A stretch of DNA of 64,000 bases from Glebionis coronaria (Eukaryota > Streptophyta > Magnoliopsida > Asterales > Asteraceae), in assembly GCA_025667525.1 (NCBI GenBank), contig CM046877.1, positions 29,399,255 through 29,463,254 of the forward strand, read 5' to 3'. Position 1 is the first letter of the stretch; each line of letters begins with the position of its first letter. Of this stretch, positions 9,771 to 18,708 are shown piece by piece. The position numbers and the translations under genes were made by a program. A model generated the notes under the pieces. The model saw only the letters and a program-made list of their open reading frames with translations. It was not told where the DNA came from and made no database searches.

Positions 9771-10496
9771 TAACCATTTAACATCTAACGTTTAACAAAT
9801 GCATACCGACACATCCATTGAACATCTAACATGTAACCAAGACATGTCGAGTCATCCATTGAACATCTAACGTGTAACCAAGACATGCCGACTCATTTAT
9901 TGAACATCTAACGTGTAACCAACACATACCGACTCATTCATTGAACATCTAACGTTTAACAAATGCATACCGACTCATCCATTTAACATCTAACGTGTAA
10001 CTAAGACATGCCGACTCATTTATTGAACATCTAACGTGTAACCAACACATGTCGAGTCGTCCATTGAACATCCAACGTATAACCATAACAAACCGGATCA
10101 TCCATTGAACATCAAACGTATAACCATAACAAACTGGGTCATCCATTGAACATCTAACGTGTAACCAAGACATGCCGACTCATCCATTCAACATCTAATG
10201 TTTAACAAATGCATACCGACTCATCCAATGAACATCTAACGTGTAACCAAGACATGCCGACTCATCCATTGAACATCTAATGTTTAACAAATGCATACCG
10301 ACTCATCCAATGAACATCTAACGTGTAACCAAAACATACCGACTCATCCATTGAACATCTAATGTTTAACAAATGCATACCGACTCATCCATTGAACATC
10401 TAACGTCTAACCAAGACATGCCGACTCATTTATTGAACATCTAACGTGTAACCAACACATGTCGAGTCGTCCATTGAACATCTAACGTCTAACTAA
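9771..10496. repeat. 41-bp minisatellite, left part
   Basis: About 17 imperfect tandem units of ~41 bp are present. Each has CATTGAACATCTAACGTGTA followed by ACCAAGACATGCCGACTCAT or a variant. Variant units (AACGTTTAACAAATGCATAC and AACGTATAACCATAACAAAC) alternate, suggesting higher-order duplication. The array is interrupted at 10497 by the captured gene fragment and resumes at 11464. Confidence 0.85.
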
Positions 10497-11463
10497 GCTT
10501 GGTTACATGTTCTTCATTCTCACACAACATCCCGTCCGCTATCACTTCACTAAACTAAGAAGCATATGTTCTAACGTTCTGAGTGAAAGTTGAGACAACT
10601 GGCAACCAACCGGCATCCGCTGCTGATATCAGTTAATATTCTTCATCAATGAACGGACCATCACTGTAATTCAAGAAAGGTTCCCATTCAGAAGAGAACA
10701 GCAAGCAATAAACTTGTCAGCATCTTTGAAATCGATAGTCACACCTAACTCCTTTAACTCCAATCCGTATTGATGTATCCTACTTCTGTAAGAATTATCA
10801 CTGTCATCGATGAACGGAAGAAGTGCAATTGAAGAAATGGGTAACCAATCTGTACCGGAAAGAATGCAATCATTGGGTGATCTGTAGTCACCTAATTCTG
10901 TTCTTAGCCGCTTCTCTTCCGATATGTAATCCTTGAGTTCTGAAGGGAATTTGACCTCCATCTTGTTCAACTTTCTACAGCACTCCAGAAACGAAAAAAC
11001 ATTTTGGTTACTAATTGAAGATGAAGAAGCCTGTCGCTTGAAAGTTCGAGTAAACTCATCTACCAATGGGATATCAACAAGCACCGATTCATTATGAAGA
11101 TTATACACCAGTGATGATTCAAGCATGAACGACTCAGAAGGTGGTTTGTACCCAGAACAACCATTCAAATAAATCTTTAACCAGCTTCCGTTTTGAATCG
11201 ATGACAAAAAGAGTTCCGGCAAACAAGTCCCGGTTGTCCTTAAAATCTTAAGCTAGTTTAGAAGCAAGAACGTATTTGATTTAGTTAACGGGGATGACAT
11301 AGTAGGAACAACAGCATTAGGTGGAGATAAATAAGGGATATCAGAAGCTTTCGCGTAAGTTTGAACAAAAGAAAGAAGCTTTTCATTTGATGTAACCTCA
11401 CCAAAATAGCTTACACAACGAGTATAGTCATTTTCCAGCTCAACATAGCTATGTTGCCAGCTC
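10497..11463 (-). pseudogene. Captured host gene fragment (HSP90-like ATPase / NO VEIN-like protein), copy 1
   Basis: The minus strand carries two in-frame blocks, 11465-11253 and 11222-10671, separated by one stop. Beyond them the homology drifts into other frames with further stops to about 10497. Recognisable stretches are LFLSSIQNGSWLKIYLNG, YKPPSESFML, VLVDIPLVDEF, LGDYRSPNDCIL, DWLPISSIALLPFIDDSD and YGLELKELGVTIDFKDADKF. They resemble the large plant histidine-kinase/HSP90-like ATPase family (NO VEIN-like, DUF3883-related) as I remember it. The fragment sits inside the CACTA element, flanked by the same minisatellite, which suggests transduplication of a host gene. Copy 1 has Tyr in LKDYISEE where copy 2 has Cys. 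Confidence 0.6.
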
Positions 11464-11720
11464 ATCTAACGTGTAACCAAAACATACCGACTCATCCATT
11501 AAACATCTAATGTTTAACAAATGCATACCGACTCATCCATTGAACATCTAACGTCTAACCAAGACATACCGACTCATTTATTGAACATCTAACGTGTAAC
11601 CAACACATGTCGAGTCGTCTATTGAACATCCAACGTATAACCATAACAAACCGGATCATCCATTGAACATCCAACGTACAACCATAACAAACCGGGTCAT
11701 CCATTGAACATCCAACGTTT
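11464..11720. repeat. 41-bp minisatellite, right part
   Basis: About six units of the same 41-bp repeat as at 9771-10496, in the same orientation. It ends at CATCCAACGTTTAAC, followed by three short GGCGGGAAAA-type repeats (11728-11766). Confidence 0.8.
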
Positions 11721-11893
11721 AACTATTGGCAGGAAAACGTTGGCGGGAAAACATTGGCGGGAAAATGTTAACCATTTCCCTCACTTTTTGACCATAAAAG
11801 GATTCACACACACTTATCATCAGCAGATCACACACACACACACTTATCATCTCCTACCAAACTCACCACCACCACCACCTGATTTGGTAGCAG

Positions 11894-12385
11894 ATGGATC
11901 CCCGTGAAGCTTATAAGTGTACATGTAGAAAGGGATATATTATGTTGAGACAGTCACATCAACCTCATAGCTTTGGTAAACTCTACTATGCATGTCCTTT
12001 TTCGAAGGTAAACAATCAAATGTTTTAGTTATGTAATACGTGTGATTATTAAAATGACATGTCATGTTATTTGTTTACTTTGTAACAGCCAAAAACAGAT
12101 GATTATGGATGTAAATATTTTAAATAGAAGGATGATTTTGATCTCGAACTCCGTATAAGATCTTCCCCTGGATCTTCAACACCTCAAGGTTCACATCCAA
12201 GTTCTTCTACAGGTCCTTCTCAATCTGCACCCACTGAGTGCTCAAATTGCAAGATCAAAGATCTTAAGATAAAGATGTTAGAGGCAAGACTAGAAATGGA
12301 AAGGCATCCTGAAGACCACGCATGTCAATCGGTTGCAATACTTTATGAGCTTTTAAATGAAATGGAAAATCTTAGCGTTGAGTAG
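11894..12385 (+). pseudogene. GRF-type zinc-finger protein gene, nonsense allele, copy 1
   Basis: Two exons (11894-12007 and 12089-12385) join across a GT-AG intron to 136 codons. Residues 9-53 form a GRF zinc finger: CTC near the start, YYACPFSK at 31-38, and C46 followed by the KYFK-KDD segment. This gives the C-x-C...C...C ligand pattern. A Ser/Pro-rich linker and a charged, probably coiled-coil tail (about 85-136) follow. GRF fingers bind nucleic acid and often occur in plant transposon proteins. In this copy the invariant Trp51 codon is TAG (base 12126 is A, not G), which truncates the protein inside the finger. The preceding (CA)n and CCACCA-rich leader at 11807-11880 looks like its 5' UTR. 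Confidence 0.7.
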
Positions 12386-12480
12386 TAATCGGCTGCACTA
12401 CTTCACGAACTTTAAGTTGATTAGTAATGTCTGTTTTTAAGTTTTCCATTTGATTCCACAAGGGCTATGTATAATATTAT

Positions 12481-12670
12481 GAATAAATACATGTTTGTTT
12501 TATAAATGTCTCATTTTTATTATATAAACGTCGCAAAAATAAAATAACATCGGATCGATAGTTAATAATAATTATTTGGAATAAATAAATATTTGTTTGG
12601 TAAATGTCTCATTTTTATTATATAAACGTCGCAAAAATTAAATAACATCGGATCGATAGTTAAAATAATA
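12481..12670. repeat. ~97-bp direct duplication in the CACTA element
   Basis: The segment AAATGTCTCATTTTTATTAT followed by ATAAACGTCGCAAAAAT and AACATCGGATCGATAGTTAA occurs twice, starting near 12504 and 12601. Both are AT-rich and non-coding. They lie just inside the right palindrome block. Confidence 0.75.
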
Positions 12671-12710
12671 ATTAACAAGCAAAAACTAAATAAATATATG
12701 ACAGGGAGTT

Positions 12711-13142
12711 TCCCTGGCGACATGTCGCTAGGGAAACATTTGGGATTTGGCGGGTAAAAGCCCGCCACACATTTTGTGTTTAATTTTGAAACTAATCACA
12801 AATGGCAAAGGTTTCCCTGGCGACATGTCGCCAGGGATAATCTTGACAGGTAATTAGCAAACTTAGATTTGTTAAATACGATGGACGAGTTTTCCCTGGC
12901 GACATGTCGCCAGGGATAAGTTGGGACAAAGTATCCCTGGCGACGTGTCGCCAGGGAAACTTTGGAGGGAAAATTTCGCGCTCTTTCACTTGGTATCTGA
13001 TTTTGGACCGATTATCCCTGGCGACATGTCGCCAGGGAAACCCTAGTCAAACTTTGACCAAAAAGTAAATACACTTTACCGCCACGTCAGCGTTGTCGCC
13101 AGGGAAAAGGGGTTATCCCTGGCGACATTGTGTCGCCAGGGA
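12711..13142. repeat. Right subterminal palindrome array of the CACTA element
   Basis: Full palindromes lie at 12814-12837, 12893-12916 and 13015-13038. One-mismatch copies are at 12711-12734 (centre-right CTAGGGA) and 12934-12957 (GACGTG core). A copy at 13116-13142 has a 3-bp insertion at the centre, and a half-site lies at about 13094. The block ends 35 bp before the element terminus. Confidence 0.85.
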
Positions 13143-13177
13143 AACCCCCGTCATTTGTTCTCAACTTTCTTGTAGTG

Positions 13178-13829
13178 TCTTTTTCATAGCCGCTTTCTTT
13201 TATTAAACAGAGAAACTTAATCTAACACGTAACAACGATGGCAACACTCACGCTGTGATGTAGATGAAGTAATGAAGGCAAAACTTAGTTTCAAAGTTTT
13301 ATATTTTCTGGTAGTATTTGTTAGTGATTAAGATGAAGGTTATGAAGAAATTTAAAATACAAGGTAAATTAAATATTAAAGATTTTATTTGACTGACCAT
13401 TCATGTTATGACATATGGCAGGTTGGATCAGAGATTCAATAGTCACGAAACGACCAGGTCGTGATGGTTTGTTGCTTCATTTTGTGTACTTCAATATAAT
13501 ATCAGTTATTTCTGTACTTTATACCCAACGACCGGTTGGATAAGATCGTGGATAAACTTAGTCTTATAAAGCACAAACCCACGATGTATTGATGAACAAA
13601 TATATGAAATACAAGGAATTCGAGTTGAAACTTGAAACCATATTTACATTAGTGTCCATACGAAGAAAAAAAACTCAGATCGTTTCTATGTTGAGACAGT
13701 TAATACTAGACTTTATCAGGCTAAAAGCACATTATGATATTAAACTATCTGATCAATCAACTACTCAATTGGATCTTGGAACCTGCCACTATCATTTGAG
13801 GCCCGAGATGGTGTCTTTAACTTAACTGA
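13178..13829. other. Unassigned region right of the CACTA element
   Basis: The TCT target duplication starts this stretch. The rest is AT-rich. A plus-strand frame of 78 codons at 13589-13825 has no recognisable motif and no conserved partner inside the unit, so I do not call it a gene. The equivalent in copy 2 is 41215-41866. Confidence 0.4.
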
Positions 13830-14150
13830 ACCTGCACAAAGGCGTCATATTCCTTAACAGAGACTAAAATAGACTCACTTAAAGGTTAAATGACATAGGA
13901 TGACCAAGACGTTTCAAGTTGTCTATGTAGCCTTTCATCTTAAGCACGTAAGAGCTCATAGACTGACTTTCTTCTTGTTTGCAAGCGTGAAGGCTCTCAC
14001 TGCACGGTCTCAAGAAGCTCATGGTCTGCTTGTTGCCAAAAGATTTTTTTCAACTCTTTTAGAATAACAAATGCACCTAGATCTTCCAGATTTTGTTGGA
14101 TTTCTTAAGCCATGGTCATAAGCTTAAGGGCATCAGGTGTTTTACCCATT
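13830..14150 (-). pseudogene. Ty1/copia gag relic
   Basis: In shifting minus-strand frames the sequence reads EIQQNLEDLGAF, QQADHELLETVQ, SSYVLKMKGYIDNL and EYDAFVQVQ. These are ordered pieces of a copia gag (UBN2-type) capsid region. Several frameshifts and stops break it. It abuts the PPR-B relic at about 14151, so the insertion or deletion that removed the PPR 5' part probably came with this element. Copy 2 equivalent: 41867-42187. Confidence 0.6.
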
Positions 14151-14671
14151 TGTCTGCTTGTAGCCATAGTGGGTTAGTAAAATCTGGTTGTTGGTATTTC
14201 AATAATTTACTTCCAAAGTACGGGATTAAACCAAGGATCGAGCATTATGGTTGCATGATTGACTTACTAGGCCAAGCCGGATGTTTATCAGAAGTACTAA
14301 AGCAAATGCCATTTGACCCAAACACTGCTATTTGGGGTTCACTTCTTGCAGCATCCAGACTTTATGGAAACATTGAACTAGGTGAAAACGTTTTGGAACA
14401 GTTGGTTAATTAAGAGCCTAATAGCAGTGGAAACTTTTCGCTTCTTTCAAATATATATGCTCCTGAGGGACAGCGGAGTGAGTCTAGATCGATAAGGAAA
14501 GTGATGAGGGATAATGGTGTGAAGAAGATATCCGGGACGAATTGTATTAAGTTGAATAGCAGAGTTCATAAGTTTGTTTCTGGAAACGGGTCACATCCTC
14601 TACATGTGAGTATATCCGAAGTTTTGTCCTGGTTAAATCGACATATGGATTTGAAAAGTATTCATATCTAG
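14151..14671 (+). pseudogene. PPR-B relic, copy 1
   Basis: This is a diverged paralogue of the PPR at 285-1061, starting at SACSHSGLVKSG and running to the C-terminus LKSIHI. An internal TAA at 14410 (in EQLVN-stop) and a small deletion (two codons in LSEVLKQMP) disable it. The E, E2 and E+ regions remain recognisable. In copy 2 the terminal stop codon is changed (TAG to TAT). Confidence 0.85.
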
Positions 14672-14872
14672 ACTAACACATGTTATGTACAAACTTAGTC
14701 ATCTTTAGTGAAATACTCAAAAGGATTGTCCCAATTGAATAGACAGATTGAGGTGACTGATATCTATACGTAATTTACATATTTATAAATATACATACTA
14801 CTTGTCTATGTACACTGTCTTCAATATAATTACCTTGTACAAAACCTTAATACAGTGAATCTTCCTTAAAAC

Positions 14873-15477
14873 TTAACTTATCAAAGCTTGGAAGAAATCA
14901 GGCTCGTATCCCAAGTTTTCAAATCCCAGTCCTAAAAGAATGATACTATACAATGTCATAAAACTTTCTTTTAGAAGACCCGACACACCTGGAACATTGG
15001 CAGTTAAGTCGTCTTTCGAATCATATGCCTTCATATCCCACGTTTGATGTGTTGTATCATGTGTTATAACCGTCCCATCCGGCAAATGAAGTCCAACTCA
15101 GTTGGATGGATGCATTCGGTTATAGTCTCAATGTGTGGGAGGTCAAGGGTTCGACTTCTCATATTCCCCATGTGGGGTTTTTCCCAAAATTGGCAGCCGG
15201 GTTCGAATCCCAGCGCAATACCTTGAAGCCCCTAAATGGAAAACTGGATGGCTAGCATGGGGTTGATATTCTCTTCGTGAGTTGATTCGAACTCGGGTCG
15301 AGACACTTGGTACCTCGGTGGCACGCAAGATACTCCGCTGCATCAAAATTGTCGTTCAAAAAAAAACATCCCATCCGCTCCATTACCATAATCATTCTAA
15401 TGAATGGTGTTACTAATGGTATCACACTGCATAATCTGACTAGAGATCTCACATTCGGTACATGAGTCATCCACACC
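14873..15477 (-). pseudogene. Unrecognised coding relic split by a SINE
   Basis: Reading on the minus strand, a ~65-codon open stretch at 15072-14873 contains TVITHDTTHQTWDMKAYDSK and ends in GYEPDFFQALIS. The stretch 15477-15378 beyond the SINE reads in a compatible direction and shares the TCCCATCCG target duplication, so the two were probably contiguous. I do not recognise the family. It lies between the PPR-B relic and the copia gag and has no paralogue elsewhere in the unit. It could be a further piece of a retroelement or a gene fragment. Copy 2 equivalent: 42910-43514. Confidence 0.4.
15082..15368 (+). mobile_element. tRNA-derived SINE, copy 1
   Basis: The head carries polymerase III promoter-like boxes: CAACTCAGTTGG (A-box-like, about 15094-15105) and GGGTTCGACTT (B box, 15147-15157). 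A second GGGTTCGAATCC lies at about 15199-15210. The element ends in an A-rich tail (15358-15366). A 9-bp target duplication TCCCATCCG flanks it (15073-15081 and 15369-15377). There is no protein frame. Confidence 0.75.
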
Positions 15478-15500
15478 CGTCGTTGTTTTTGTACTGCCAG

Positions 15501-16829
15501 TTAAAGAGATCCGTGAAGAACCGGAATTGACTGACTAGAAACTTGCTGACTCGGTTGAGTAGTCTGACCACACCCAGGCTGAATTAATGAACCTGGAGAA
15601 GAAGCATAGTGAGCCTGCATAGATTGCGCCGGTAGTGGTGAAGGGAACTGTTGTGGGCCTGATGTATGATAATTTTGTGGTTGGGCCTGCATAGGTGAAT
15701 AAGGCGAAGGTTGGGCCTGCATAGGCGAATAAACAGAAGGTTGGGCCTGCATAGGGGAATAAGCAATGTGTTGGGCCTGAAGCGTAGAAGCTAATAGAGT
15801 ATGAAAACCTGGTGGTGGACAAGTTTGACTATAGTATGCAACTGGTTTGATAGGTGCATGCGTAGGAGACACAAAACCAATAATTTTATCACAACCACCA
15901 TTACCATCTATTCCCAACTTAGTCAAAAGATTTTTCAAACTTCTAATATCATCTTGCATAGAATCAGTTGAAACCTTAGTATTACGAGACGGGACGCCAT
16001 GAACCCCGTTATGCAAAAACTTGCAACGCTCACCAAAATGACATGACCCTTTATTATAAAGAAAACACGGTTTGAATACCTTATCGGTAGAAGTAGGAGA
16101 ACGCCGAGTGTTAGTGCCAGTGTTAGACAATAAAACCATGGGCGACGAGGATGTAGAATCAACATAAGTGTCTTGGGCAAGTGACATTAGCCGCATCTCT
16201 TCTGTCGTGAGCATAGACCTTACTGTCTTAAGATCCGGGAAAACTTCCCGATGCACAATGATACCATAGACAGTTGCATACTTGGTAGGCAATCCCTCAA
16301 GGACGAAATTCACGATATCCTCGTCACAAAGAGGCGACCCGATTTCCTTCAAAACCGAAGCAATAGTGTCAATCTTCTTAAAATACGCATCAATACTTAA
16401 GTCACCCAACTTCAACGAACGTAGTTCCGCTTTCAATGCAAGGCAGCGCGACCTCTTGTTATCTTGAAAAATACCGGTTATGAGATCCCACGCTTCCTTA
16501 GTCGATTGAGGGTTTGCATCAATAATGCGAGTTTGAATCGATTTTGAAAGAGTAGTAAAAATCCATGACAAGATAATGTTGTCAATCTTCAGCCATTCAT
16601 CGTCCGGAGGTGAAACTTCACTAGGACCGGCGTCACTAGTGGATTTTTTGCCGGAAAGATGATCTAAAAGCTTGTGACCTTTGCAAAGGTGTTGGAGGAA
16701 GTAAGACCATGATGAGTAGTTCATCTCATCAAGATCAAGCTTTACAGGAAGAAGAAGGATATGGAGATTAGTTATTGCCATAAGCTTATCCGAAAGCATG
16801 ATTGTTGGAGGGGGTGTCGGACCTGTCAC
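15501..16829 (-). CDS. Ty1/copia gag polyprotein with CCCH zinc finger, copy 1
   Basis: This intact frame of 442 codons is the capsid protein of a copia element. The N-terminal gag-like region includes MNYSSWSYFLQHLCKGHKLL at about 36-55. The UBN2-type capsid core runs about 111-193 (KEAWDLITGIF, LKLGDLSIDAYFKKI, DIVNFVLEGLPTKY). Residues 255-273 form a CCCH finger (Cys255, Cys263, Cys269, His273; spacing 7-5-3) where many copia gags have a CCHC knuckle. The C-terminus holds three to four copies of a nine-residue YSPMQAQPS repeat (about 357-386). The frame ends at a stop, and protease, integrase and reverse transcriptase are all missing. The primer-binding site and LTR lie upstream at 17181-17323. 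Confidence 0.85.
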   Translation of the reverse strand: MTGPTPPPTIMLSDKLMAITNLHILLLPVKLDLDEMNYSSWSYFLQHLCKGHKLLDHLSGKKSTSDAGPSEVSPPDDEWLKIDNIILSWIFTTLSKSIQTRIIDANPQSTKEAWDLITGIFQDNKRSRCLALKAELRSLKLGDLSIDAYFKKIDTIASVLKEIGSPLCDEDIVNFVLEGLPTKYATVYGIIVHREVFPDLKTVRSMLTTEEMRLMSLAQDTYVDSTSSSPMVLLSNTGTNTRRSPTSTDKVFKPCFLYNKGSCHFGERCKFLHNGVHGVPSRNTKVSTDSMQDDIRSLKNLLTKLGIDGNGGCDKIIGFVSPTHAPIKPVAYYSQTCPPPGFHTLLASTLQAQHIAYSPMQAQPSVYSPMQAQPSPYSPMQAQPQNYHTSGPQQFPSPLPAQSMQAHYASSPGSLIQPGCGQTTQPSQQVSSQSIPVLHGSL

Positions 16830-17190
16830 CTTGTGATGTAAGGGTTAACTTGTGATTTTGTTTCAATCTTTTTTTTCGGAACGAACAGGAAGGATGGCTA
16901 GGGTTGAAAGTATACTAGGTAATTAATGAAGGTATAACTTGAGAAAAGGGTTGTAACAGTCGTGAATCACTTTCACACAAGTGGATCACAAATATTACTA
17001 TTGAACACAACTTCGACTGGTTATCAAATCCAAAAACCAACGATCGAAACTATTTAACACAAACAAAGAACTGTGACGACTGACTATCACGGAGCCAATG
17101 GTCGACACTTAATTGCAACAAGTAAAAGAAAAGAATCAGTTGTTGGTGTTTTAGGGTTTGGAGGATCGATATCAACTTAGTCTGATACCA

Positions 17191-17323
17191 TGTAGGATTG
17201 TATAATGTTTTCATATCCCATTCAATAAAATCGGTCTGTACATATAGCCTTATGAAGAATATTATAGAATACGGGCTTTAGCCCAATACAAACTATAACC
17301 CATCGTTAATACAACTGCTAACA
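17191..17323 (-). mobile_element. Copia 5' LTR with Met primer-binding site
   Basis: On the minus strand the LTR runs from TGTTAGCAGTTG (17323) to ATCCTACA (17191), 133 bp with TG...CA ends. Directly after it TGGTATCAGA (17190-17181) matches the initiator Met tRNA, the usual copia primer site. The leader (17180-16830) and the gag follow. No 3' LTR is seen, so the element is truncated just past gag. Copy 2 equivalent: 45228-45360, PBS 45218-45227. Confidence 0.8.
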
Positions 17324-17737
17324 TTTTCTTCTGTTCTCGGGGTTTACTTTTCTGTACAGGCGGCGGGATTGGGAGAACTCGCTTAATATTGTGAGTAAAC
17401 CCAGTGGTTAGCCTCTGATGTGTTTACAGAACTCAAGTATGTATCGTGGCTGTATACTATGTAATTATCCCCGAAATTTGTCTCATTCAATTCTACCAAG
17501 CAGCTTGCTCTTGAAATACTGCTCGAGTAGCTTTCTGCCATATTCTTTATAGGAAAGTTAACAGATTATGCACGAGATACTGGTAATCGTTTTCTTCTTG
17601 TGGGTATGTGATAAGAACCTATCCCATACTAGGCTCGTAATCGGTTTATAAGTCTCAAGTGTAGAACTTACTCAAAAAGCTAGCTTGTTTGAGGAGGGGA
17701 CACCTGGACATTATAAACCATCAACCATTCCCATACA
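17324..17737 (+). other. Possible copia RNase H fragment and spacer
   Basis: A stretch around 17417-17560 reads TELKYVSWL followed by drifting frames. It is reminiscent of the copia RNase H region (ELxWLxxLL), but stops are frequent and the match is short. The remainder is unassigned. Copy 2 equivalent: 45361-45774. Confidence 0.3.
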
Positions 17738-18060
17738 TGGTTGATGTGGGATCATAACATTACCCCACCCTTTGAAGAACCCACGTCCTCGTTGGTCACG
17801 GCTATGTTGGCCACGGTTGGCACCCCCTTTAGGTCCAAGCCACCACTCCATAGGCCACCACTCCGAGCTCGTTAGTCACGGCTATGTTGGTCACGGTTGG
17901 CACCCCCTTTAGGTCCAAGCCACCACTCCATAGGCCACCACTCCGAGCTCGTTAGTCACGGCTATGTTTGTCACGGTTGGCACCCCCTTTGGGTCCAAGC
18001 CACCACTCCATAAGCCACCACTCAAAGGGTGGGGTAATATTATGATCCCACATCGGCCAT
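17738..18060. mobile_element. Inverted-repeat (MITE-like) element with internal 80-bp tandem repeats
   Basis: The left end begins GATGTGGGATCATAACATTA at 17743, followed by CCCCACCCTTTGA. Its near-perfect reverse complement ends at 18054. The inverted repeats extend a few more bases outward (TGGTT/GGCCA). Between them a unit of 80 bp (GTTAGTCACGGCTATGTTGG and onward to CCACCACTCCGAGCTC) is repeated three times, at about 17791, 17871 and 17951. There is no protein frame. Copy 2 equivalent: 45775-46097. Confidence 0.7.
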
Positions 18061-18284
18061 AAAACAACACATTAACTTAAAGTACATCCATATTATCAAT
18101 GTACATGATGAGATCAAGGGTCAAGTACAGCATATTATATATAATTAGAGCAATACAAGGGAACAAAAATAACAATGACATCAACATAAATTCAACATGA
18201 AAATTTTTAATTGATGCAAACTTTATAATAAACATTCTTGAACCTTACATCTACACATTTATCTTCCACTGAATTTGACGAATT

Positions 18285-18698
18285 CTATATGGATCTTCTG
18301 AATTTTGGTGAGACGAGGCTTTCCGAATAATCACATATAAGATACATGTGCTTATTTAAATGATAAACTCCATAAGAAATATCAACACTGTAACAGATAG
18401 TTTGTTCTTCAACATCATATACCCACTATTGACCGCGGCTTAAAAACACAATTTTCCGATTGTCATGAAAAACATTGGTTACTGGAGCTTGACGAAAGTT
18501 ATTTGGAATTTCATTCAACCCATGGAATACAATCTTTGTCCAAGATTTATGTACCCCATACTCATTCATCAACCATATATGACCTTTCTCTCTATGGAAA
18601 ATAGCAAGCTTTTCACCAAGTGCAACAAGCCTGGTACCAAGCTTTTCACCAAGTGCAACAAGCTTGGTACCAACATTATTTTCATTATACAAATTGGG
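18285..18698 (-). pseudogene. F-box B: 3' half of a second F-box/FBA gene, copy 1
   Basis: The minus strand matches the last ~130 codons of F-box A: LVALGEKLAIFHREKGHIW, MNEYGVHKSWTKIVFHG, VYDVEEQTICYSVDISY and SPKFRRSI. A TAG interrupts it at about 18429. A ~30-bp tandem duplication repeats the LVALGEKL segment. The 5' half of the same gene is F-box C at 22044-22713. The Mutator-like element between them accounts for the split. Copy 2 equivalent: 46322-46735. Confidence 0.85.
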
Positions 18699-18708
18699 TG
18701 ACAGTGAG

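Larger units (their letters stand above)
7468..13177. mobile_element. CACTA (En/Spm-type) transposon, 5.7 kb, copy 1
   Basis: The element starts CACTACAA and ends TTGTAGTG, with a 3-bp target-site duplication TCT on both sides (7465-7467, 13178-13180). Large subterminal blocks are built from a perfect palindrome: half-site TCCCTGGCGACA followed by its reverse complement. The interior holds a TNPA-like C-terminal fragment (minus strand), a 41-bp minisatellite, a captured host-gene fragment and a GRF zinc-finger gene. No TNPD-type DDE transposase is present, so the element is non-autonomous. Confidence 0.9.

Noticed and set aside
13589..13825. 78-codon plus-strand frame
   Set aside because: No motif, no paralogue, AT-rich surroundings, and length within chance for this composition.
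15091..15215. Possible tRNA genes from the GGTTCGA-type boxes
   Set aside because: No cloverleaf can be formed with proper acceptor and anticodon stems. The A tail and target duplication identify a SINE.
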